This document shows, in pieces, positions 57,258-64,000 of a DNA stretch of 64,000 nucleotides. The stretch is taken from NCBI RefSeq assembly GCF_035607555.1, contig NZ_JAVHWZ010000001.1, positions 372,001 through 436,000 on the forward strand. The letters are read 5' to 3'. Source of the stretch: Candidatus Bealeia paramacronuclearis (GTDB taxonomy: Bacteria; Pseudomonadota; Alphaproteobacteria; UBA9655). The position numbers and the translations under genes are program-made. The notes under the pieces were generated by a model that was given only the letters and a program-made list of their open reading frames with translations, searched no databases and was not told where the DNA came from. How positions within the stretch are numbered: position 1 is the first letter of the stretch; every line of letters begins with the position of its first letter.

Positions 57258-57764
57258 ATGATAAAGTTATTGAATGTTTTGGCTGTGTTAAGCGTTTTTG
57301 TAACGGGATCTCTTATGGCAAATGAAGAGCCTCGAGTTTTAAGAGCCGTTACGATCAAAAATCCACCCCGTGATGCCTATCCAGATTTTGAAGGAGACTT
57401 TTGTCCGCTAAGGCATATCCCAGGCAATTTTGGGTTTGTCGATCACACTAAATTTAATTCTAAAATTTATCAGTTAACAACTCCTGTTGGAATTTTTTGG
57501 AATGAGCAAGCTACTAATGCTTTTCAGGCGATTTCAGCTCTTGGAATTAAAACAGATTTTACTTCTTTGTCAGATGGTGCATTGATTGAGAAGGAAAAAT
57601 TAAAAAATACCTCTATTAAAATTTCAATGAAACAAGACAATACTTCCACTGAATATACAATATACAAGGTAAATCTTCTCGAGGCCTTGAAATCGGATCC
57701 AGTCGGCACCGATGGGGTGCTTTACATTGATCTTAAAAAGCATTTCCCCGAAATCCACTCTTAA
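57258..57764 (+). CDS. Secreted protein of unknown function
   Basis: The ATG at 57258 is 8 bp from GGAG and is preferred over the one at 57252. 168 residues: signal peptide (IKLLNVLAVLSVFVTGSLMA) and a mature domain with a polar N-terminal part and a C-terminal YTIYKVNLLEALKSD strand-helix. No family recognised. It overlaps the convergent CoA-transferase gene by 4 bp. Confidence 0.6.
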   Translation: MIKLLNVLAVLSVFVTGSLMANEEPRVLRAVTIKNPPRDAYPDFEGDFCPLRHIPGNFGFVDHTKFNSKIYQLTTPVGIFWNEQATNAFQAISALGIKTDFTSLSDGALIEKEKLKNTSIKISMKQDNTSTEYTIYKVNLLEALKSDPVGTDGVLYIDLKKHFPEIHS

Positions 57765-58900
57765 AACTCTTGTTTCTCGCCCTGTTCTCCATGTCTTGGA
57801 GGACGGGCTGAGTAAATGGGCGGCGTTTTAGAAAGTCGTAAAGGACTTGCGACAAGCTTGAGGCCTTCCAGAGAAATGGAAAGTTCCCGGGCCAAGGCTT
57901 GAGGATGGGAAAATGCCTCTTTTAAGGAATTCACAGGTCCGCAGGGAATGTCCAGTTTATCTAAAAGTTCAACCCATTCTTGAACAGTTTTTTTGCCCAT
58001 AATCTCTTGAATAAGGGGAATCAGTATTTCCCGATTGAAAACGCGTTCTTTGTTTTGAGAAAATTTGGGGCTTTGGATGATTTCTGGTCGCCCTACCGCC
58101 TCACAGAATTTCCGAAATTGATCATCGGTGCCAATGGCCAGAATTACATGTCCGTTCTGTGCCTCAAAAGCCCCATAAGGCACGATATTGGGATGGGCAT
58201 TTCCTGTACGAGAAGGTTGTTTTCCTTCCAAAAGGTAAGATTGAGCCGCAAAAGAGAGCATCGCCATTTGACAATCAAAAAGGGCCATATCGATATATTG
58301 CCCCTCGCCTGTGCGTGCACGATGATAAAGGGCAGTCATGATTCCTAAGGCACTATAAACGCCCGTTGAAATATCTGCCAAAGAAATGCCCGCCCGCAAA
58401 GGCGCCCCCTCAGGTTCACCATTTAAGCTCATGAGCCCTGACATCCCCTGGACTTGAAAGTCATATCCTGGTTTTTCCGCAAAAGGTCCTGTTTGTCCAA
58501 ATCCCGTAATCGAGCAATAGATAATATCAGGCTTTATTTTTTGCAAAGCCTCATAATCCAAACCATAACGCTTAAGAGTCCCTGTTTTAAAATTCTCCAC
58601 AAAGACATCAGCCGTTTTAATATAGTCAATCAGCTGGGATTTTCCCTCAGATGTTGTGAAATCCAAAAGGATAGATTTTTTGTTCCGATTGCAGCTAAGG
58701 TAATAAGCGCTTTCCGATGTTGGATTGCCCTCTTTATCCAGCTCAAACGGAGGTCCCCAAGATCGGGTGATATCAGGAATTTTGGGGTGCTCGATTTTGA
58801 TCACATCCGCGCCCAAATCCCCTAAAATTTGGGTACACGTGGGCCCCGCCAAAACACGGGTCAGATCAATCACACGGATATTTTCAAGGGCGGCTGTCAT
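57761..58900 (-). CDS. CaiB/BaiF-family CoA-transferase
   Basis: Class III CoA-transferase moving CoA between carboxylic acids. Start at ATG 58900, where the family begins (ENIRVIDLTRVLAGPTCTQ); it overlaps the stop of the upstream transporter gene. The 379-residue product has NRNKKSILLDFTTSEGK, YCSITGFGQTGPFAEKPGYD with the catalytic-type Asp, and GQYIDMALFDCQ. Substrates are not evident. Operon with the EamA transporter. Confidence 0.9.
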   Translation of the reverse strand: MTAALENIRVIDLTRVLAGPTCTQILGDLGADVIKIEHPKIPDITRSWGPPFELDKEGNPTSESAYYLSCNRNKKSILLDFTTSEGKSQLIDYIKTADVFVENFKTGTLKRYGLDYEALQKIKPDIIYCSITGFGQTGPFAEKPGYDFQVQGMSGLMSLNGEPEGAPLRAGISLADISTGVYSALGIMTALYHRARTGEGQYIDMALFDCQMAMLSFAAQSYLLEGKQPSRTGNAHPNIVPYGAFEAQNGHVILAIGTDDQFRKFCEAVGRPEIIQSPKFSQNKERVFNREILIPLIQEIMGKKTVQEWVELLDKLDIPCGPVNSLKEAFSHPQALARELSISLEGLKLVASPLRLSKTPPIYSARPPRHGEQGEKQEF

Positions 58901-59838
58901 GTGGCACTTTTGAGTTTGGGGGAAAACATTTGTTGATTTAAACATAAAAAGACGCCGGATAATACGAGGGCGGCTGAGATCATTTTGTTGAGAGTAAATG
59001 CTTCCTCAAAAAAGAGATGTCCAAAAATAAGTCCAAAAATGGGGACTAAAAACATGAGAAAACTTGAGGCATTAGGGCCCATTTTTTTAACCACATCAAT
59101 CCAAACAAGACCGCCTAATAAGCTGGATCCCAGTCCCGTATAAAGAAGACTATAGATCGTACTTTGATCAAGATGCGCCAGTTGGAGTTTAACTTCGTCT
59201 AAGCCCAAGTCGATGAGCGAAAGTCCAAAAAGTGGGATTACGGCCAACCCTGAAACCCAGGTTACAACAGAGAGGGATGCAGTGACATTAAATTTTTTTA
59301 AAAGTGTAACGCCCAAAGCAATGAAAAAATTCGAGCCCAAAAGAAAGCCCACGCCAGACAAATAATTCAGATCAAATCCTTTTTCATAAGCAATAAATCC
59401 CATGCCTAAAAATGCCAGAAATGCACCCACTGCTTGGGTTTTTGTCAAAACTTCTTTGTTGATGAAGAATGAAAAAATAATCACAAAGATGCTGGAGGTG
59501 ACGTACCCCAAAGCCAAATAACCGGTGTCAATTTCTGATTCTATAGCGCGGCCGATGCAATAAATATTGAGGCCAATCCAGACAAAAGCTAAAATCAAAA
59601 TCTTAAGAAAAGAGAGTGACGGCTTTTTTAAAAAGAAAATGAGCGGCAAAAGGAATAAAAATCGAAGTCCATTAAAAACCGACATTGAAATTTGCGTAGA
59701 GGCAAGTCTCATCACCACATAATTGGATGACCAGAGGAGGATGGGAATGAGCGAAAGAAAAAATAATTGAAACGAAATATTTTCATGATTTTTGATCATA
59801 AAGTCTAGTGTTGCCCCCATATAGTTTTTCTTATTCAT
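58897..59838 (-). CDS. EamA/DMT-family transporter
   Basis: 313 residues with ten hydrophobic helices in two EamA repeats (IPILLWSSNYVVMRLASTQ; LYTGLGSSLLGGLVWIDVVK). Substrate unknown. Its stop overlaps the CoA-transferase start (ATGA), so the two are probably co-expressed. It is a complete relative of the truncated gene at 38818. Confidence 0.88.
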   Translation of the reverse strand: MNKKNYMGATLDFMIKNHENISFQLFFLSLIPILLWSSNYVVMRLASTQISMSVFNGLRFLFLLPLIFFLKKPSLSFLKILILAFVWIGLNIYCIGRAIESEIDTGYLALGYVTSSIFVIIFSFFINKEVLTKTQAVGAFLAFLGMGFIAYEKGFDLNYLSGVGFLLGSNFFIALGVTLLKKFNVTASLSVVTWVSGLAVIPLFGLSLIDLGLDEVKLQLAHLDQSTIYSLLYTGLGSSLLGGLVWIDVVKKMGPNASSFLMFLVPIFGLIFGHLFFEEAFTLNKMISAALVLSGVFLCLNQQMFSPKLKSAT

Positions 59839-59915
59839 AGAGGGTTATGGGTTGCATTTCTAGGGGTAAAATCGTAAGTTTTTCCTAAATTTCAAAATTG
59901 TGGGTTTTTAGAAGT

Positions 59916-60697
59916 ATGCGTTGGGTTTTTGTCTGTCTTTTCGTTTTTAAGTCTTCTTTAGTTCAAGGTCTTGTTCTTGAGAATTTAATTCAGAACGATT
60001 CTCTTAAGGATACGTTTTCTTATAAGAAAATTGGTTATTATGTGGGGTCTTTTGGCCCTCTCCATTTGGGCCATCAGGACGTTGCCCAGTTGCCTATTCA
60101 AAAGGCCTTGTGGATTTTGTTCTCGTCGTGCCGTCTTGGGGCGGGGACAATTACAAGAAAAGAGTTCCTGTTGCCCATCGTTTGGATATGCTGTTTTCAG
60201 CTTTTGAACATCATCCTCATGTGATTGTGACCCGTCTTTCCCCATTAGAAATGCAAAAGTCTTTAATGGTTTTGGATGAGGTACGATTTGTTTTTGGAAA
60301 ACCTGCCGTCAAATCCGCATTCCCAGGAACCCAATTTATTGGGATTGTCGGATCAGACACGGCTTATTCTTTGAGTCCTAATCCTGAGGCCCTTGAGAGT
60401 TTTATGACCGGGATTGAAATTCCCGAAAAGTACAAAGAGCATACGTTGGGAGGACTCATGGCTGCCCCTGTGGACTCTTTTATTTTAGCATTGAGAGAAG
60501 GCAATGATATTTCTGACTTGAAAGGGAAAATTGGAGAACGTCCGATTATAGCCACAATTGAAAGCTCTTCTCAAAAAGACACGTCTTCCACAAAAATCAA
60601 AAAGGCGCTTCAAAGTGGTAAAAGCATTGAAAATACAGTAGGTCCAAACGTTGCTAAAATCATTGAAAAGAATAAACTTTACCTCCCTTCGAAATGA
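59916..60697 (+). pseudogene. Secreted nucleotidyltransferase-like protein (NadD/cytidylyltransferase fold), frameshifted
   Basis: The first frame (from ATG 59916) has a signal-like N-terminus (MRWVFVCLFVFKSSLVQG) and the nucleotide-binding motif YVGSFGPLHLGHQD. Near 60080-60110 homology moves to another frame: AYSKGLVDFVLVVPSWGGDN, HRLDMLFSAFEHHPH, FIGIVGSDTAYSL and the terminal TSSTKIKKALQSG, equivalent to the ISSTxIR motif. A single-base loss between the two explains it. The family normally works in the cytoplasm making NAD or CoA precursors; a signal peptide is unusual. The second half alone lacks the HxGH site. Confidence 0.75.
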
Positions 60698-60777
60698 AGA
60701 GGATATTAAAATTAACTTTTTTTAACGCTTTGTGTGAAAAGATAAGAAGATTTTTTTAAATGATCATGGAGAAAAAA

Positions 60778-60969
60778 ATGAAAACATCACGTTATCTATT
60801 TTCCTTCGCGTTTTTAACGATTTTAATCCCGGGCATAAACCTTCGTGCAGATTGTCAGTCTAATGCAGATTGTCCAGGTCAACAGTGCTGTTTTAGCCAA
60901 TTTGGCAATTCTTGTGCACTCATGTGCGGAGGGGAACTGAAGAAAAACGAAGCGCCAAAAAATCATTAA
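60778..60969 (+). CDS. Small secreted peptide with WAP-like cysteine pattern
   Basis: The ATG at 60778 follows GGAG by 9 bp and gives 63 residues: a signal peptide (RYLFSFAFLTILIPGINLRA) and a short mature part DCQSNADCPGQQCC... with six Cys in the order C-x5-C-x4-CC-x7-C-x3-C. This matches the second half of animal whey-acidic-protein (four-disulfide core) domains, where CxxDxDCPGxxxCC is typical. Homology versus convergence cannot be told here. It is a single gene between the nucleotidyltransferase and the mutY remnant. Confidence 0.6.
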   Translation: MKTSRYLFSFAFLTILIPGINLRADCQSNADCPGQQCCFSQFGNSCALMCGGELKKNEAPKNH

Positions 60970-60974
60970 AACTC

Positions 60975-61331
60975 TCAAAGACTCAATACCTTTTTCATCA
61001 AAGTCGGCAGTGCGTAATCTTTGAGATTTTCAAAATCTACCCATTCTCCCTGATTGAGGTGGCGGGTTGCGCCCTCCCAAACTTTGAGGTTGAGATGAAA
61101 ATGAGTGAAGGTGTGATTTACCTCTCCCCGCAAATTTAGGTGTTCTGGCAATGAAATATCCTGAAGCAACCGTTTTGGTAAAGTGAGGTCCCAGTCCGTT
61201 GTGGGCACTTCATAAAGCCCACTTATAATGGCGGCGTTGAGCGGAGAAATCGCACATTTTGGGAGGATTTTTACAAACAAAACAACCTTCTGGCTGATTC
61301 TATAGGTTCTATGCGTTTTGAGCTCTCTCAA
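60975..61331 (-). pseudogene. mutY: A/G-specific adenine glycosylase MutY, C-terminal remnant
   Basis: The frame contains GLYEVPTTDWDL and LRGEVNHTFTHFHLNLKVW, the NUDIX-like 8-oxoG-recognising end of MutY, about 110 of the usual 350 residues. The catalytic glycosylase and iron-sulfur parts are absent; upstream sequence to 61490 shows no trace of them. The remnant cannot excise adenine. Confidence 0.75.
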
Positions 61332-61490
61332 GCTGTCTCAAAGTATAATACTTATCGGCCTCATCGCGCCGCGAAAGGCCTCACTCCTTTGCACTATATT
61401 CACTCTCATATTCTCGAGGCCTCTTGAGTCTCATTCTATATGAACTCGTACACGCGTACAAAAAAGCTTTAAAAAAATGCATAGAAGCAT

Positions 61491-61496
61491 TATAAT
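61491..61496 (+). promoter_or_regulatory. -10 element of the tmRNA promoter
   Basis: TATAAT, a perfect consensus, 7 bp before the proposed RNA start at about 61503. The -35 region is AT-rich without a clear match. Confidence 0.5.
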
Positions 61497-61502
61497 ATAA
61501 GA

Positions 61503-61824
61503 GTCGGGTAACTGACTATGGCAATAAACGGCTTATGGAATAGGCGTTTCGGACCCGGGGGCAGAGCCCGGCACCTCCACCATCAAGGCTCAGGTTTTAC
61601 GGGGGTGAGTTAGGATCGACGTGCGTAGTAAAGATAAAACTTTTGCTCGGCATTGTACCGCCGTTATCGGGCTATTAAAATAGACGCAAAATCTTACAAT
61701 GCGTTCGGTGGCATGGTTGCTAATCTCAACTGTGCTAACCTCAATGGAGACAAAGTGGCCGCGTCAGCAGCTGCCTAATTCTAAGGTAACCGCGGTTCGG
61801 GGGCACCGGGCAACAGAAGCCCCC
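61503..61824 (+). ncRNA. ssrA: tmRNA, circularly permuted (two-piece, alphaproteobacterial type)
   Basis: Rescues stalled ribosomes and tags the product. The acceptor piece comes first: T-arm-like CCGGG / CCCGG, acceptor strand CACCTCC (61572-61578) and encoded CCA (61580-61582). After an 18-base spacer the coding piece begins with GGGGGTG (61601-61607), which pairs with CACCTCC. GGATCGAC follows, then the tag region ending TAA at 61776-61778 after codons for VAASAAA, and a 3' hairpin GGGGGC / GCCCCC (61799-61824) with CGGGCAACAGAAG. The resume codon is either GCT 61719 (19-residue tag ANLNCANLNGDKVAASAAA, like alphaproteobacterial AND-type tags) or GCA 61686 (30 residues; preceded by TAGAC). 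The exact 5' end is estimated. Confidence 0.93.
61719..61748 (+). repeat. Tandem 15-bp duplication inside the tmRNA tag
   Basis: GCTAATCTCAACTGT and GCTAACCTCAATGGA are adjacent imperfect copies; both encode ANLN. Confidence 0.7.
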
Positions 61825-61854
61825 ACTGAGTTTTATAAAAAGGGAGTTTGAGGC

Positions 61855-62316
61855 GTGGATATGTTTGATTATGAAGAGATGGTCCAAGATGGTTTGCGAG
61901 GCGTTGTTCGTGAGGCTTTAGCTTATGCGGCTGAAAACGGTTTGCCTGGCGCACATCATTTTTATATTTCCTTTAGAACCGATTATCCCGGCGTTGAAAT
62001 TCCCGACTTTTTAAGAGAGCGCCATCCCGAAGAAGTGACGATCGTCATTCAACATCAATTTTGGGATTTGGAAGTGGATGAGCGCGGTTTTTCAATTTTG
62101 CTCAGTTTTAGCGAAGCGCATGAAAAAGTCTACGTTCCTTTCTATGCACTTTTAAGCTTTATGGACCCCTCTGCCAAATTTGGTCTTCAATTCAATCCCC
62201 CTCCTTATGATGAAGTATTTTTGGAGATTGACGAAAGTATCGTCGAGCCCACATCCGAAGATGCAGGCCCTAAAGATAACGTCGTGACCTTGGACACATT
62301 CCGTAAAAAGAAGTAG
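61855..62316 (+). CDS. sspB: ClpXP adaptor SspB (alphaproteobacterial type)
   Basis: SspB delivers ssrA-tagged proteins to ClpXP. GTG start at 61855 chosen because GGGAG is 8 bp upstream (ATG 61861 is too far). 153 residues: the SspB fold (AHHFYISFRTDYPGVEIPD, TIVIQHQFWDLEVDERGFS, VYVPFYALLSFMDPSAKFGL), an acidic linker and a C-terminal ClpX-binding-type tail (NVVTLDTFRKKK). It begins 31 bp after the tmRNA gene. Confidence 0.94.
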   Translation: MDMFDYEEMVQDGLRGVVREALAYAAENGLPGAHHFYISFRTDYPGVEIPDFLRERHPEEVTIVIQHQFWDLEVDERGFSILLSFSEAHEKVYVPFYALLSFMDPSAKFGLQFNPPPYDEVFLEIDESIVEPTSEDAGPKDNVVTLDTFRKKK

Positions 62317-62346
62317 CACCATTTTGATGAAAGAGTAGCATCCCCA

Positions 62347-63240
62347 TCAACTTTTCGGTTGAGTTGAAAGTTTTTTCTTTGCGGTAGAAACTAATTTCTT
62401 TTTAGGTGAACTCAACTTCTTTTGAGAGGGTTTTACAGCCATTTTCGCAATGACCTTAGGTGTGCTAACTTTCTTTTTTGAAGTTACTTTGGTTTGAAAC
62501 TTGGCTTTTTTGTCAGAAGCGGAAGGAACGGTAGTATCTTCCATCTCAATACCAAAGAGGGCGGACAAATCGCCCGTCAGTTGTGAACTTTGAGCATCAT
62601 GATTTTTTGTGAACGAAAGGGCTTCAGCTTTTCCAATCAGATCCATATGATTTGCATGACGCAGTAAAAACAAAGTCTCAGGAGAGTTGTCTAAGCGATT
62701 CCCAACGCCGTAAAGGGCTGCGGCCACATGTTTGCACATGCTTGCATAATCATAGCAATCGCAATTGAATTTCATGTCGTTTGGATGCGGAAATAATCCT
62801 TTTTCAGGAGCTGCAATGATTTCCATCACGCCTTTCGAGAATTTTCCTTGTAAAAGCTCAATTAACGATGAGATCTTGCCCGAGCAGCCCTCAACAAGAC
62901 TTTTCCATTTTCCGGGATCAATGGCTGTGATGAAAATTGTGACCGTGTAAATTGAAGATCCACTGACCATGGCGTTGATTTCGCCAACCCCAATTTTCAG
63001 GTCAATCACAGAACCATTGCGAACATAAGTGCGACCACGGGGCAGACGATTCTCATAATCGCTATAAGACTCAAGATTTGTGCACCACGATTTGCCCCAA
63101 AACGTTTTGGAAATCGTGCGTCCCTCAATAACGACGGGATGAATACATTGCCCCTTCTTTTTTAAGGCTTTCACTTTGCGTTCGGCTTGTGCTTTGCGTT
63201 CGGCCACAGATACGTATGGCGCCCATCCTCCCCAACTCAT
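62347..63240 (-). CDS. SWIM zinc-finger protein with lysine-rich tail
   Basis: 297 residues. The N-terminal region (SWGGWAPYVSVAERKAQAERK, FWGKSWCTNLESYSDYENRLPRGRTY) and the SWIM motif FNCDCYDYASMCKHVAAALY (CxC...CxH) match the SWIM proteins that accompany SNF2 helicases in bacteria. The last ~55 residues are almost wholly Lys/Ser/Thr/Pro, like a histone-H1 tail, and probably bind nucleic acid. It is 22 bp downstream of the SNF2 gene, same strand. Confidence 0.87.
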   Translation of the reverse strand: MSWGGWAPYVSVAERKAQAERKVKALKKKGQCIHPVVIEGRTISKTFWGKSWCTNLESYSDYENRLPRGRTYVRNGSVIDLKIGVGEINAMVSGSSIYTVTIFITAIDPGKWKSLVEGCSGKISSLIELLQGKFSKGVMEIIAAPEKGLFPHPNDMKFNCDCYDYASMCKHVAAALYGVGNRLDNSPETLFLLRHANHMDLIGKAEALSFTKNHDAQSSQLTGDLSALFGIEMEDTTVPSASDKKAKFQTKVTSKKKVSTPKVIAKMAVKPSQKKLSSPKKKLVSTAKKKLSTQPKS

Positions 63241-63262
63241 TGTTTTAATATCCCTATTTTAA

Positions 63263-64000
63263 TCATGCTGCAGTTTCTCCAAGGACGCGGTGAATATCAA
63301 GTGACATCATACTTAAAAGTTCACTATTGGTTAATTCCGTTAATGACGACTCTTCACCTTTTGCAAGAACTTCATTGGAAAGGTCCTTTTTGGATCCAAT
63401 GAGGGCGTCAATTTTATCTTCAATGGTACCTTGGCAAATAAATTTATGAACCAAGACGTTTTTCTTCTGGCCGATACGATAAGCCCGGTCTGTGGCTTGA
63501 TTTTCAACAGCCGGATTCCACCAACGATCAAAATGAATCACCTGAGACGCATTTGTGAGGTTGAGTCCTGTGCCTCCGGCTTTTAGCGATAAAATAAAGA
63601 ACGGAAAGCGTTCCTCGCTTTGGAAAGCTTCAACCAATTTCATACGGTCTCTAACGGCCGTTTGTCCATGAAGGGAGAGACCTTCTTGTCCGAATATACC
63701 CTCAAGAAAATTCTTTAAAACGGGTATGATTTCCCGAAATTGTGTAAAGATAAGTACTTTTTCTTGCTTGGCTGTAATTTCCTCACAAATTTCTCGAAGG
63801 CGTAGGAATTTACCACTTTCAGCGGCTTTATAATCGCCATGACCCAACCATTGACTGGGATGATTACAAATCTGTTTAAAACGCGTAATGAAAGACAAAA
63901 CGACGCCGCGACGTTGAATACCTTCCATGTTTTGATTAAGACTTTTTTGAAGTTCTTGGATCGCATGTTGGTAAAGTGCAATTTGTTGCTTTGAGAGAGA
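63263..64000 (-). CDS. SNF2-family helicase, C-terminal part (runs off the window)
   Basis: The minus-strand frame is open to the window edge and gives about 245 residues of a Swi2/Snf2 ATPase: RFKQICNHPSQWLG, EKVLIFTQFREIIPVLK, FILSLKAGGTGLNLTNASQV, HFDRWWNPAVENQATDRAYR and IGQKKNVLVHKFICQGTIED (motifs IV to VI). The N-terminal ATPase lobe lies outside. It forms an operon with the SWIM protein. Such pairs are thought to act on DNA or nucleoprotein; their role in bacteria is little known. Confidence 0.93.
   Translation of the reverse strand, partial: SLSKQQIALYQHAIQELQKSLNQNMEGIQRRGVVLSFITRFKQICNHPSQWLGHGDYKAAESGKFLRLREICEEITAKQEKVLIFTQFREIIPVLKNFLEGIFGQEGLSLHGQTAVRDRMKLVEAFQSEERFPFFILSLKAGGTGLNLTNASQVIHFDRWWNPAVENQATDRAYRIGQKKNVLVHKFICQGTIEDKIDALIGSKKDLSNEVLAKGEESSLTELTNSELLSMMSLDIHRVLGETAA

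Noticed and set aside
62340-62375. Hairpin with T-run between sspB and the SWIM gene as a terminator
   Set aside because: The pairing overlaps the last codons of the SWIM gene and the stem is weak and interrupted.
1-64000. CRISPR arrays, prophage genes or a replication origin
   Set aside because: I found no regularly spaced repeats, no phage structural genes and no DnaA-box cluster.

Overview
The window reads as chromosome of an alphaproteobacterium, most likely a host-associated one of the Holosporales / Paracaedibacter type. The evidence is a circularly permuted (two-piece) ssrA gene next to an alpha-type sspB, a CckA-type hybrid kinase, typical alphaproteobacterial gene neighbourhoods, a moderately AT-rich sequence, many insertion sequences and broken genes, and several orphan proteins with signal peptides that carry eukaryote-like features (an F-box, a nuclear-localisation-like basic stretch, a WAP-like cysteine pattern). 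The order-level placement is inference; no 16S gene is present.

Layout. 1-6.3 kb (minus strand): rimP-nusA preceded by a leader hairpin, two secreted orphan proteins, and a ppx-rlmE-rsmB run with 4-bp overlaps. 6.4 kb: tRNA-Gln. 6.6-17.1 kb: one chemotaxis operon, mcp(PilZ)-cheY-cheZ-cheA-cheW-cheY-cheB-cheR, with cheA cut between its ATP-binding boxes by an ISNCY/IS1202-type element flanked by a perfect 16-bp duplication. 17.2-30.5 kb: housekeeping genes (a shortened ettA, a rhodanese gene, cckA, udg, rnhB, xerD, accA, an SbtA-like gene, tRNA-Ser, trmL, hemF) plus a secreted F-box protein. 30.5-39.1 kb: mobile-element scrapyard with an IS5-family element, remnants of IS630, IS6, a second IS5-type element and possibly a group II intron, a CHASE-PAS histidine kinase split by an IS4/IS701-like element, tRNA-Val, and an ISL3 element that removed the front of an EamA transporter gene. 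39.1-44.5 kb: yajC-secD-secF and anmK, the latter split by a second, inverted copy of the IS4/IS701-like element. 44.6-52 kb: envelope genes (ydbH-ynbE-ydbL, ruvX, lptF-lptG-lptD). 52-61 kb: tRNA-Arg, several secreted orphans, a secretin / prepilin peptidase pair, an esterase, a CoA-transferase with an EamA transporter, a frameshifted secreted nucleotidyltransferase and a mutY remnant. 61.5-64 kb: permuted tmRNA, sspB, and a SWIM-protein / SNF2-helicase pair.

Two themes stand out. First, recent decay: cheA, the sensor kinase, anmK, the EamA gene, the nucleotidyltransferase and mutY are broken, and ettA has been reduced in frame to a hybrid of the first half of its first ABC cassette and the second half of its second. 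In the three IS-split genes the duplications are exact and the frames rejoin when the IS is removed, so those hits are young. Second, the set of singly transcribed Sec-signal proteins looks like a host-interaction repertoire. The best candidates for undescribed biology are the F-box protein (21252-23156), the protein with an NLS-like stretch and histidine-rich motif (52994-54061), the WAP-like peptide (60778-60969), the hybrid EttA, and the tmRNA whose tag-coding part contains a tandem duplication.
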